Assembly (NCBI RefSeq): GCF_002352765.1
Contig: NZ_KZ293963.1
Coordinates: forward strand, 2,006,368-2,070,367
Source of the DNA: Alteribacter populi
GTDB taxonomy: Bacteria; Bacillota; Bacilli; Bacillales; Salisediminibacteriaceae
DNA length: 64,000 nt
Reading direction: 5' to 3'
The position numbers were made by a program, and so were the translations under genes. Positions 1 through 6,957 of the stretch are shown one piece after another. How positions within the stretch are numbered: position 1 is the stretch's first letter; each line of letters starts with the position of its first letter. The notes under the pieces are model-generated. The model searched no databases, was not told the origin of the DNA, and worked only from the letters and a program-made list of their open reading frames with translations.

Positions 1-17
1 TGGGGGTCTATAAACCA

Positions 18-230
18 ATGGACGATAAAACTTGTATCGACTTTTCTCCGCTGTACCGTACCATGTACGAAAAGGGAGTCACCCGCACCGACCTACGCGA
101 ATACTTCAGTAAGTCAACCGTTGCGAAGTTTAAGAACAACCAGGACGTAATGCTTTCGACTGTCGTGCGATTATGTAGGGAGCTCGAAGTCCCGATCGAA
201 AAGGTTGTCCGAATTGAATATCGCGACTGA
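18..230 (+). CDS. Small Xre/Cro-type DNA-binding regulator
   Basis: A 70-residue protein made almost wholly of one helix-turn-helix domain. The part from about residue 20 (GVTRTDLREYFSKSTVAKF) to residue 64 fits the compact Xre-type fold of YozG-like phage and Bacillus regulators. The ATG at 18 follows a GGGGG stretch that can serve as ribosome binding site. It converges with the receptor-peptide operon and is separated from it by an inverted repeat. Its position beside a signalling cassette suggests a role in the lysis-lysogeny switch, but that is inference. No effector domain is present. Confidence 0.7.
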   Translation: MDDKTCIDFSPLYRTMYEKGVTRTDLREYFSKSTVAKFKNNQDVMLSTVVRLCRELEVPIEKVVRIEYRD

Positions 231-235
231 CCCGG

Positions 236-277
236 AAGTTTCTCGTTTTGCGTTTTTCGCATTTCGGGAAACTTTTT
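236..277. terminator. Inverted repeat between convergent genes, probable bidirectional terminator
   Basis: Arms of about 17 bases begin AAGTTTC at 236 and end GAAACTT at 274, with a G-U pair and a three-base internal mismatch. A T-run follows on the plus strand. It sits between the small regulator (+) and the peptide precursor gene (-), so it probably ends both transcripts. Confidence 0.55.
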
Positions 278-337
278 CGTTAAATGACGAATGACGCTAC
301 CCGCGAAGGGCAACGTCATTGTCTTCCGTACTCTCTA

Positions 338-610
338 TTAAATTAGGAAATCGATGGCTCTTGGTTCAATCGGATCTCTGCGGCCTGCGAAAAACTCAAC
401 AGACCTCGGTTCGATAGGGTCGCGACGTCCCGCAAAATGCTTCGGGTCAACTGGATCGCGTCTCCCTGCGGTTTCCACTCCTTCCGGCTGCTCAATGAAT
501 TTCGGATCAATCGGATCTCTCCTGCCTACCTCTTCGTTGCTGACTGCGAACATGATATCACCTGCGATTAGAACTGCGATTAGTGTAATTACTGTCATTA
601 GTTTTTTCAT
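338..610 (-). CDS. Multi-repeat signalling peptide precursor, AimP/Phr-like
   Basis: A 90-residue product with a Sec-type signal region (MKK, then hydrophobic residues 4-22) and four copies of an octapeptide: GRRDPIDP at 29-36, GRRDPVDP at 49-56, GRRDPIEP at 61-68 and 76-83. The last three copies are each preceded by Ala, and every copy is followed by Lys or Arg. The gene starts 18 bases after the receptor stop with a strong AGGAGG site, which is the usual receptor-then-propeptide layout of Rap-Phr and AimR-AimP systems. The four units use different codons for the same residues, which argues for selection on the peptide. Known AimP precursors carry one C-terminal hexapeptide, so this repeat form is unusual. 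The mature sequence cannot be fixed from DNA alone; an unrelated secreted repeat peptide is the alternative. Confidence 0.75.
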   Translation of the reverse strand: MKKLMTVITLIAVLIAGDIMFAVSNEEVGRRDPIDPKFIEQPEGVETAGRRDPVDPKHFAGRRDPIEPRSVEFFAGRRDPIEPRAIDFLI

Positions 611-628
611 TAACCTTTCTCCTCCTAT

Positions 629-1744
629 TTATGCGCGGAGGAAGAAGTCTGGCACGCCTCTTTCTAATAGCATGCGGTACGGAATCTGCGCAAAGAAGTT
701 GTCTCCGCTTGCTCGGAATTTCCGCATTGACTCGACCAACCTCTCGACGTTGTTTTCCGCCATACCGAGGTATAGGTGTGTGTATGCTGTCTCGCCCGAT
801 GCAGCTTCGATTGCTTCGACTCTCTTTTTGCCTTCTTCAATATCGCCGCTTACGATTAACGCGTGCGCCTCTTCCTCCGACGACATTTCCGATTTATATT
901 TTTTTCTGTGAAGATTATACGCGAATGATTCGGTCGTCCGGTTTATTTCGGTTACATCGTCCGTATGCCCGCCTTTACGGTAGGCGTCTTTTGCTCGATT
1001 AAGATATAGAGTAAACTTGTCGAAGTCATCGATAATGTAAGATAGGCCGATCGTCTCCGTAAGTGAACCGCGGTAAACGTACGGAAGTTCCAGCGTCAAC
1101 CCTTCCTCGGCCACTTTGCGGGCACCTTCCGGGTTGTTATTTGCGAACAGTTCCGCGTTTGCGTTGTGAATCGCGACACGGGCTTTGTAGCAATTGCGGA
1201 TAAAGTCGTCCTCGATTGCGTTTACCTTCTCGTCCAGTTCGGCCGAATACAAGAACATCACGCCGTATTGCTTCTTCTTATAAAGACAACCGACTTCCAG
1301 AATCAGAAGGAGTACGCGGAGAACATCCGACTTGGTGAATGTGTCCTTAATTACTTTTACAAGCTCCGTGTAATCTACGAGTCTGCTTCGGCGAAGAACT
1401 ACCCGATAAACGCTGCACCATTCCGCTAGTTTCTTATCGCCTTCGTGCTTTTCGATTAGTTCGCGTAACACGTCGAAGTGGCCGTTGAATGCGCAATACT
1501 CGAAGGAGCGCGTTACGGACTTTAGCTTTTCAGTCGCGAGGCAGTAAAGACGCATGATTAACTTTTCATCGCGCGGACAAACGTACCGTACAATTTTAAG
1601 TACCGTCTGAATATCCGTATTAGCATCTCCGCGTAGAAACTTCGAAATAACCGACTTGCTGATCCCGAGCTCCTTCTGTAGGTCCGACTGCTTAATGCCC
1701 CTCTGTTCCATCTTTTCAATAACAAATTCCGCGACTTTTTGCAA
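629..1744 (-). CDS. aimR: AimR-family peptide receptor and regulator
   Basis: A 371-residue protein with an N-terminal Xre-like helix-turn-helix (about residues 8-50, with KQSDLQKELGISKSVISKF) followed by an all-helical region of TPR-like repeats to the C-terminus. The C-terminal segment with ESMRKFRASGDNFF and a final LLERG resembles the end of AimR receptors of SPbeta-group phages. AimR proteins bind an imported peptide through the TPR region and control lysis-lysogeny genes. The start is TTG after a GGGGG motif. It is followed by the repeat-peptide gene and is divergent from an Xre gene. A Rap/PlcR-type regulator is the alternative; family placement is by pattern, not by a search. Confidence 0.8.
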   Translation of the reverse strand: MQKVAEFVIEKMEQRGIKQSDLQKELGISKSVISKFLRGDANTDIQTVLKIVRYVCPRDEKLIMRLYCLATEKLKSVTRSFEYCAFNGHFDVLRELIEKHEGDKKLAEWCSVYRVVLRRSRLVDYTELVKVIKDTFTKSDVLRVLLLILEVGCLYKKKQYGVMFLYSAELDEKVNAIEDDFIRNCYKARVAIHNANAELFANNNPEGARKVAEEGLTLELPYVYRGSLTETIGLSYIIDDFDKFTLYLNRAKDAYRKGGHTDDVTEINRTTESFAYNLHRKKYKSEMSSEEEAHALIVSGDIEEGKKRVEAIEAASGETAYTHLYLGMAENNVERLVESMRKFRASGDNFFAQIPYRMLLERGVPDFFLRA

Positions 1745-1872
1745 TATGTCCCCCGCCCTTCTAGTATTCTACCGTTTATATCCAACTTTTCCACCTTTAT
1801 TTTTGACAGGTAGTAAAATAACCCGGTTTTCTTTTATAATGTAGAAGTCTGTGGCTAAAGGAGGATTTTCCG
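1745..1872. promoter_or_regulatory. Divergent control region between the receptor and an Xre regulator
   Basis: This AT-rich 128-base gap holds a TATAAT hexamer at 1835-1840 on the plus strand, 32 bases before the Xre start, and an AAAGGAGG binding site at 1858-1865. A TTGACA at 1803-1808 lies 26 bases upstream of TATAAT, too far for a normal pair. No clear minus-strand promoter could be chosen. Operators of both regulators would be expected here. Confidence 0.4.
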
Positions 1873-2085
1873 ATGCGATATGACCGCGGAAAATGCCTGC
1901 TGAAACTCGTGCTGCGCCGAAAGGGCATGTCCCAGGCGGAACTTTCGCGCCGGACCGGTATCAATTACAGCCAGCTTAACGGCTATGCTAACGACCGGAA
2001 CGAGATGAAAGTTTCCGAAGCGAAGTCGATCATGTCCGAACTGGACTGCGACCTCGACGACTTGTACGAGTTTCCACCGAAGTAG
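1873..2085 (+). CDS. Small Xre-family repressor-like protein
   Basis: A 70-residue one-domain helix-turn-helix protein. Residues 10-60 (LRRKGMSQAELSRRTGINYS, then the SELDCDLDDLYEF ending) match the YozG/Cro-like class. The ATG has a near-perfect AAAGGAGG site. It is transcribed divergently from the AimR-like receptor, the place where a phage keeps its repressor or anti-repressor. It may be the main lysogeny repressor or an early switch gene; the sequence does not decide. It converges with the primase gene. Confidence 0.75.
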   Translation: MRYDRGKCLLKLVLRRKGMSQAELSRRTGINYSQLNGYANDRNEMKVSEAKSIMSELDCDLDDLYEFPPK

Positions 2086-2189
2086 GCGCAAGGCCGGCGG
2101 CTAGCACGCCCCTTGCCGTTAAACCTACGTACTTCTACGTATATTTGCTGCGTTGTTTCCCCCGTTGTTTTTCCTCTGATACCATCATA

Positions 2190-3230
2190 TTACATTATGT
2201 TCGCGATAGCAACCCCTATTCCGAAATTTTTCGGAATATTTTCAAAAAGTCTCCGACATCCCTCCGCACCGCGCGTCCGCAACACGTCGTTCACGTCTTT
2301 GTATTCGGAAAATTGCGTCCAATCCACCGAAACGACTTCGATATATCCCGAGTAATCTCCGAAAGCTGCCATCACCTTACGCGTAAACTCAGCGCCCGCC
2401 CTATCGTTATCTCCCGCAATAATCAACCGTGCCACCGGCGACTTTGCGATGAGCTCCGCCTGCTTGCGGCTGATGCTCGCCCCACCCGTTGCCAGTCCCG
2501 CGTACCCTGCCGTCATGCACGATAACGCGTCGATGGGTGCCTCGGTTAGTACCGCTGTATTACGACGGTATTTATACACTACGTTGAGTCCGTAAACTAA
2601 CTCACGCAAGGGGACGCCACCTTTTTCGTACCAAAACGCTTTGCCTTCTGTTTTGCGGTAAAGAACGGTTGCCAGCCGTCCGTCCGCATGATACCACGGC
2701 AACACAATCGCCTGCCTATCGCGATCGTATACAACGCGCATGATACGTTGTACCTTTTCTGAGATGCCCCGCCGTTCGAGATACGGATGTCGATACGCGT
2801 ACTGCTCGAGCATCGCCGGGTCAAGCGGTGGGCGCTTCGGTTTGTCCGTTAGCCCGCTTAGGTCAATCGTAACTGACTCGTCGTAGCCGTAATCGTCCTG
2901 GTCGACACCGCCGTATTGCTCGACGAGGTATTCCGCGGTCGACTCCTCGTCCTCATTGCGTAAAAATGCGAGCAGCTTAACGAAGCCACCTTTCGAAAAC
3001 TCGTCATCCACTCCGCCCGAGTCGCCCCAACTGCCCGCCGGCGCTGTTTCGGTGTCCTCGAGGTATACATAAAACGACGGCCGGGTATCATATCGAAACG
3101 GGGATTCCGCTATCAACTTCGTATTACTCCATGTCGCGCGGTGTCCCCAATCGTACTGCTCGAGTTCGCCTCGAATGTCGACGCCCACCCGAAGATTATG
3201 TCGGTTGTCGAAAAGATTTACATACGGCAA
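2190..3230 (-). CDS. Phage DNA primase with TOPRIM domain
   Basis: A 346-residue DnaG-type primase that would make RNA primers for element replication. The TOPRIM domain covers about residues 220-310, with the catalytic Glu in AVLTEAPIDALS (E230) and the metal-binding GDNDRAG (D274, D276). The N-terminal CHC2 zinc finger of cellular DnaG is absent, and the acidic region at 60-125 has no recognised domain. The start is TTG with GGAGGTG eight bases upstream. It lies just after the candidate origin and the helicase gene, forming one replication module. Confidence 0.85.
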   Translation of the reverse strand: MPYVNLFDNRHNLRVGVDIRGELEQYDWGHRATWSNTKLIAESPFRYDTRPSFYVYLEDTETAPAGSWGDSGGVDDEFSKGGFVKLLAFLRNEDEESTAEYLVEQYGGVDQDDYGYDESVTIDLSGLTDKPKRPPLDPAMLEQYAYRHPYLERRGISEKVQRIMRVVYDRDRQAIVLPWYHADGRLATVLYRKTEGKAFWYEKGGVPLRELVYGLNVVYKYRRNTAVLTEAPIDALSCMTAGYAGLATGGASISRKQAELIAKSPVARLIIAGDNDRAGAEFTRKVMAAFGDYSGYIEVVSVDWTQFSEYKDVNDVLRTRGAEGCRRLFENIPKNFGIGVAIANIM

Positions 3231-3239
3231 TTATACTTC

Positions 3240-3442
3240 ACCTCCTTTCATATTTTTACATAATTTTTTATATCTTGCTTAAAACGATTCATTAGACCTA
3301 ATTTACTGTGTCGTTAGAAGTAGAATTATAGATTATTTCTTCGACCTAACTTTTATTATAGATGAATTTTGAGATAACATAGTATGGCAGGCTTGGATTC
3401 CTGTGGATACCGTGGATAACTGGCGTTTTTCTGTGGGTAAAC
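3240..3442. other. Candidate replication origin: AT-rich segment plus DnaA-box-like cluster
   Basis: A very AT-rich stretch (3240-3395) is followed by TGTGGATAC (3402-3410), CGTGGATAA (3411-3419) and TGTGGGTAA (3432-3440). Each differs from the DnaA box TGTGGATAA by one base, and all have the same orientation. The near-repeat GACCTAA(T/C)TT occurs twice in the AT-rich part. The segment lies between helicase and primase. It also holds the promoter and leader of the primase gene. Confidence 0.5.
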
Positions 3443-4876
3443 CTAAAAATCAAACTGTGCCATCGCCTTTTCGCCGGTATCCATTTCCTTTAAAATCCCG
3501 TAATCTAATATCGATATTAACTCGATTTCTAAATCCTCGCCTCCATTCCGACCCTTTTCTATATTAATAACCGCCTGACCTCCGACCTCATCCGGAGCCT
3601 TCACGGAATCGAACGATAGGAGCACGGTCGCAATATCGAGGAGCCTTTTCGACGTCTTCACTTGGTCGCGAGTAGGCGGATTTAGTTCCCGATCGCCCTC
3701 CTCGTCCTTCGACTTCTTTTCGACAGTAGCCTGCACGGTGTACATTCCGACGACGTTATGATCTCCGATAATCTGCTCGAACCTGGTCGCAGCTTGTTCC
3801 GCAGCACCGCCGGAAGTCTTGTTCGCGTTCTTTCCGTATACGTCGGTCAGTCCATAGAATGGGTCGAGCACTACGACGTCAATGCCCCCGCCTTCCAACT
3901 CGCGTTCTAACCCATCGAGAGTTCTCGTTAAATCCTTACCGCCTTTAGCCTGGAGGAACACGTTTCCTTCGTAATAATTGTCGAGATTATCGAGTATTCC
4001 TTCGAAATTTTCTCGGATGTGGCTTTCCATCTTCCCGGAGAGAATAGCGCGAACAGGAATTCCGAAGCGACCTTCGAATTCTGTTCGTTGTTCTTCCGAC
4101 ACTTCCGAAAAATTGAATAGCCCTTCCCTCGCCGATATGATCGAGATTAGCCGCGCAATCCAGTCGTACTCTTTAACCTCGTATGACTTAATCGCCACGT
4201 TTGCGCCTTGACGTAAAAGCTCGTCGATAAACATTTCGAGCAGGTACGTTTTACCCCGACCCGACTCCGCCATAATTCCGTAGATATCTCCACTGTAGAG
4301 TCCGCCGATAATCTCGTTGAATGTCGGGAAGGGCGTTTTCCACACGGTAAATGATTTTCCATCACGCCGTTTATCAAATTCGTTTCGTACGGATTCTTTT
4401 ATTTCGGCGAACGTTTTGCCTGGATTGTTACGAACGCTTGTTCTCATTGTAATATCATCAGCCAAATTCCGCAAGTATTTTCCAATTTCTTCGGGATCAT
4501 TTCGCGAAAATACCTCGGCAAACTCGCTTGGCTTCTGCTTCGCGATCTGTTCGGGGGTGCCGGAGAACTTACGCTTATATTCGTTAATGGCGTAGTTTTG
4601 CTTAAGTTTTTTTGCGAGATATTCGTATCGATCCGTGATGTCGTCGAGGTACATAAAGTCCGGCACCGCGTCGGTCACTGCCGCGTAACTTGGCGTTTGT
4701 TGCCCGTTTTCATCCGCGTAGTCGATGATAAAACGATAGGCTTCGCGTTCCGTTTGAGTGGCGAAGTGCTGCTCGTCGATTCCGTATTGCTTGAGTGCGC
4801 GGATATTGTTATCGTCTACTACTCGTGATAAGAGCATCTCGCCATATGCGCTATTTCCGTTAGTTATCGTAATCAC
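3443..4876 (-). CDS. DnaB-like replicative helicase
   Basis: A 477-residue RecA-fold helicase. Walker A is AESGRGKT (residues 203-210), Walker B is DVVVLDPF (around 335-345), and the N-terminal helical domain (YGEMLLSRVV and IDEQHF) resembles DnaB N-domains. It should unwind DNA ahead of the fork with the DnaC-like loader encoded at 6958-7713. The start is odd: the only strong binding site, GGAGG, overlaps the GTG used here, and the codon at normal spacing is ATA. The N-terminus is therefore uncertain by a few residues. The DnaA-box cluster directly follows the stop codon. Confidence 0.85.
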   Translation of the reverse strand: MITITNGNSAYGEMLLSRVVDDNNIRALKQYGIDEQHFATQTEREAYRFIIDYADENGQQTPSYAAVTDAVPDFMYLDDITDRYEYLAKKLKQNYAINEYKRKFSGTPEQIAKQKPSEFAEVFSRNDPEEIGKYLRNLADDITMRTSVRNNPGKTFAEIKESVRNEFDKRRDGKSFTVWKTPFPTFNEIIGGLYSGDIYGIMAESGRGKTYLLEMFIDELLRQGANVAIKSYEVKEYDWIARLISIISAREGLFNFSEVSEEQRTEFEGRFGIPVRAILSGKMESHIRENFEGILDNLDNYYEGNVFLQAKGGKDLTRTLDGLERELEGGGIDVVVLDPFYGLTDVYGKNANKTSGGAAEQAATRFEQIIGDHNVVGMYTVQATVEKKSKDEEGDRELNPPTRDQVKTSKRLLDIATVLLSFDSVKAPDEVGGQAVINIEKGRNGGEDLEIELISILDYGILKEMDTGEKAMAQFDF

Positions 4877-4910
4877 CTCCGTTGTTTTCGTTGTTTGGTC
4901 GAGCTATTCA

Positions 4911-5195
4911 TTATTCCTCATATATGTTTCCGATAATCTCAATTGAATAATCAATCAATCTATAAGAAGTGATTGTTGGATTTTCAATGGCGAACGAAGC
5001 GTTTTTAAAAACAACTATGCCTGTTCTTTTCACATGTGAGTCATTAACGTATCTAACAATATCACCCTCATAAATATCTTTCTCGTTTATATCCTTTAAG
5101 CCTGTGTATTGCATCAATGTACCATGAAGGCTTTTCATGTTGTAATACATTTTCTTTCCTACTTCGTCCCATCCCCTAAATTTAATTTCTCTCAT
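4911..5195 (-). CDS. YopX-family phage protein
   Basis: A 94-residue protein with the typical YopX opening MREIKFRGWD and the middle motif YTGLKDINEKDIYEGDIV. The family occurs in SPbeta and many Firmicute phages; its function is unknown. The ATG follows AAGGAG at good spacing. This is the first gene of an AT-rich patch (about 4.9-6.2 kb) inside the GC-richer element, typical of a cargo or moron insertion. Confidence 0.85.
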   Translation of the reverse strand: MREIKFRGWDEVGKKMYYNMKSLHGTLMQYTGLKDINEKDIYEGDIVRYVNDSHVKRTGIVVFKNASFAIENPTITSYRLIDYSIEIIGNIYEE

Positions 5196-5236
5196 TTTTA
5201 ATCACTCCTTATGTCACGGTATTTACGTACTGCGAA

Positions 5237-5695
5237 CTATTTCATAAATACTAACCAATGTGTTTTACTACGTTTATTGCCGATTAACGGCCTTTGTCCA
5301 AAGCATTTCAAGACTTCTCTTAGAGGTATCTGATCCTCATTCCACTTGAAAATTAATGTTCCGTTCGTTTTTAAAACTCGCATACATTCGTCAAATCCTT
5401 GTGCAATGTCCTCTCGCCAATTATCGTCAAGCTTCCCATATTTTTTGGCCAACCAAGATTCATCACCGGCTTTTAATAAGTGTAGTGGATCGAAAACAAC
5501 CAAATAAAAACTTTCATCATCAAATGGCATGTTTCGAAAATCTGCAATAACATCAGGTTTGACTACTAACTTTCGACCGTCACATAACTCTGTTTCTAAT
5601 TCACGTTTATCCATAAAAATTACATCTTCGTTTTGTTTATCAAACCAAAACATTCTGCTACCGCAACAAGCGTCCAATACTTTGTCCAAATTCAT
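5237..5695 (-). CDS. Phage SAM-dependent methyltransferase-like protein
   Basis: A 152-residue protein with a class I methyltransferase pattern: VLDACCGSRMFWFDK near the N-terminus in the SAM-loop position, a DVIADFRNMPF acidic strand, and VVFDPLHLL at the place of the catalytic DPP(Y/F/H)-type motif. It is similar to short phage methyltransferases of unproven substrate, either nucleic acid or small molecule. The AAGGAG site lies only three bases before the ATG, so the TTG two codons later (LDKVLDACC) is also possible. It belongs to the AT-rich cargo patch. Confidence 0.7.
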   Translation of the reverse strand: MNLDKVLDACCGSRMFWFDKQNEDVIFMDKRELETELCDGRKLVVKPDVIADFRNMPFDDESFYLVVFDPLHLLKAGDESWLAKKYGKLDDNWREDIAQGFDECMRVLKTNGTLIFKWNEDQIPLREVLKCFGQRPLIGNKRSKTHWLVFMK

Positions 5696-5713
5696 TCACT
5701 CCTTCACAGTTGA

Positions 5714-5971
5714 CTACCCTAAAGTGAATCCGTCTGTTTTACTCCAACATTCCGCCCCTACTACTTGAAAAGCAAAAGAAGAAAGTTCTAACCATCCATT
5801 TATCTGCGAGACTGAATCGGCAAACATTTCCTCTGTCATTCCCATTTCGAAAAGTGCTTCTACTTTTTCTGGCGTATCCTTCGTCATCACATACTCACAA
5901 TCACCGCACCCTACAGAATAATCATCAATACTCATACTATTTAAAACATCAAGTTTCTCTTGTGCAGTCAT
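5714..5971 (-). CDS. Hypothetical phage protein, 85 residues
   Basis: I do not recognise this protein. It is acidic, starts MTAQEKLDVLNS, and has one CGDCEY pair of cysteines but no second pair, so a zinc ribbon is not supported. The ATG at 5971 is chosen because GGAGA lies nine bases upstream; the GTG three codons earlier overlaps that site. It has the low GC of its neighbours in the cargo patch. Confidence 0.6.
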   Translation of the reverse strand: MTAQEKLDVLNSMSIDDYSVGCGDCEYVMTKDTPEKVEALFEMGMTEEMFADSVSQINGWLELSSFAFQVVGAECWSKTDGFTLG

Positions 5972-6010
5972 TTTACTCACTCTCCTTCGCTTTATGGTCG
6001 CACTGCGACA

Positions 6011-6205
6011 TTACTTAACTGGTTTGAGTGGGTCAATTTCCACTCTTTCTAACACTTCTGTAAGTATGGCTTCGTGATAATGACAATTTCCACAAATGTA
6101 TTTGTCTTTTACTTGCCATTCCCAAAGCCAAAACTCATTTGTTTTAACCCCACAATGATTACATTCGGTTGCAAACCTCATTCTTAATTGAAGAATAATA
6201 ATCAC
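6011..6205 (-). CDS. Small zinc-ribbon protein
   Basis: A protein of up to 64 residues with two CxxC knuckles (CNHCG and CGNCH) about 25 residues apart, a classic zinc-ribbon spacing. The function is unknown. The GTG start abuts its AAGGAAGG site, so initiation may be at a later codon; an ATG (MRFATECNHC) lies nine codons in but has no binding site of its own. It belongs to the AT-rich cargo patch. Confidence 0.6.
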   Translation of the reverse strand: MIIILQLRMRFATECNHCGVKTNEFWLWEWQVKDKYICGNCHYHEAILTEVLERVEIDPLKPVK

Positions 6206-6229
6206 CCTTCCTTACTGAGCAGTTTCGCT

Positions 6230-6766
6230 CTACTCCGCGCTATCAACTCCGCCAGTCAACGCAGTCAACTCCGCCTTTGCCTCGTCAATCTCCGTTTTAT
6301 TCCCCGCTTTCATCGCGTCCGATAACGTTGCTAACCAGTATCCGATTGCCACGTCGTTTGCGGTCTTTCCGTCCTTCTCCGCCATATCCTCGTCCTCCTT
6401 TCGCGCAGGACTTAACGTCATCGGTCCGGTAAAGTCCGGCTGTATCCAGTTTTGGCTATACCATGTCGGATCGCCCTCGAGCCGATACACGTTGATATGT
6501 CCGTTTTCCTCCGGTCTGACCTCCGCAATCTTGCCTCGGTAAGGCTCCGAATGTCCGTGCACATCGAGCGGATCTCGCACAAAGACGTAACCGCCGACGG
6601 CTGCTTCGTACGGGTCGGTGTATGGGGCCGATTCTTCCTCCGCGAGTAAAGCGTCGATCCATGCGTCCTCCTCTGCGAGGCGTTTCCGGTGGCGGTTAGC
6701 GAGGTAGGCGGAGGTGCCCGCTGTAATGATTGCGCCGATTGTCGTTAGTACCGTTAGTTTTCGCAA
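6230..6766 (-). CDS. Hypothetical membrane-anchored phage protein with possible nested start
   Basis: A 178-residue protein. Residues 1-23 form a signal anchor (VLTTIGAIITAGTSAYLA) followed by RHRKR. A soluble domain follows, with YVFVRDPLDVHGHSEPYRGK resembling a small barrel. The TTG start has AAAGGAGG at ideal spacing. A second ideal AAAGGAGG sits eight bases before an in-frame ATG at 6385, which would make a separate 127-residue-shorter product of 50 residues. No known family is recognised. Confidence 0.6.
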   Translation of the reverse strand: MRKLTVLTTIGAIITAGTSAYLANRHRKRLAEEDAWIDALLAEEESAPYTDPYEAAVGGYVFVRDPLDVHGHSEPYRGKIAEVRPEENGHINVYRLEGDPTWYSQNWIQPDFTGPMTLSPARKEDEDMAEKDGKTANDVAIGYWLATLSDAMKAGNKTEIDEAKAELTALTGGVDSAE

Positions 6767-6794
6767 GTTATCGCCTCCTTTATTTCCAAAAATT

Positions 6795-6956
6795 CTACGA
6801 GCTGGTATATGTCAATAAATCCGATAACGCCTTTTCCTTGTCCTCCTCTGCGTACATATCGATATACTCGTCGGCCCCGCCTTTGCGTCGGTTTATCTTA
6901 TAGAGAAACAATACTATTCCTAAATTTCGTGTTTTCTGCGCCTTTAAATAGTACAC
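6795..6956 (-). CDS. Hypothetical small protein, 53 residues
   Basis: The GTG start (6956) lies one base after the stop codon of the helicase-loader gene, with GGGAGG seven bases upstream inside that gene, so translation is probably coupled. The product starts MYYLKAQKTRNLGIVLFLYK and ends acidic. No family is recognised. The longer reading upstream of this start is rejected because it overlaps the loader gene. Confidence 0.5.
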   Translation of the reverse strand: MYYLKAQKTRNLGIVLFLYKINRRKGGADEYIDMYAEEDKEKALSDLLTYTSS

Positions 6957-6957
6957 A

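Noticed and set aside
350..530. The four spaced repeats as a CRISPR-like array
   Set aside because: The similarity is at protein level, spacing is irregular, the nucleotide repeats are diverged, and there are no cas genes.
354..911. 185-residue plus-strand frame opposite the peptide and receptor genes
   Set aside because: It mirrors the repeats of the minus-strand precursor, lacks a binding site, and the minus strand has the coherent proteins.
1803..1840. TTGACA...TATAAT as promoter of the Xre gene
   Set aside because: The spacer is 26 bases, too long for sigma-A; only the TATAAT was kept as a possible element.
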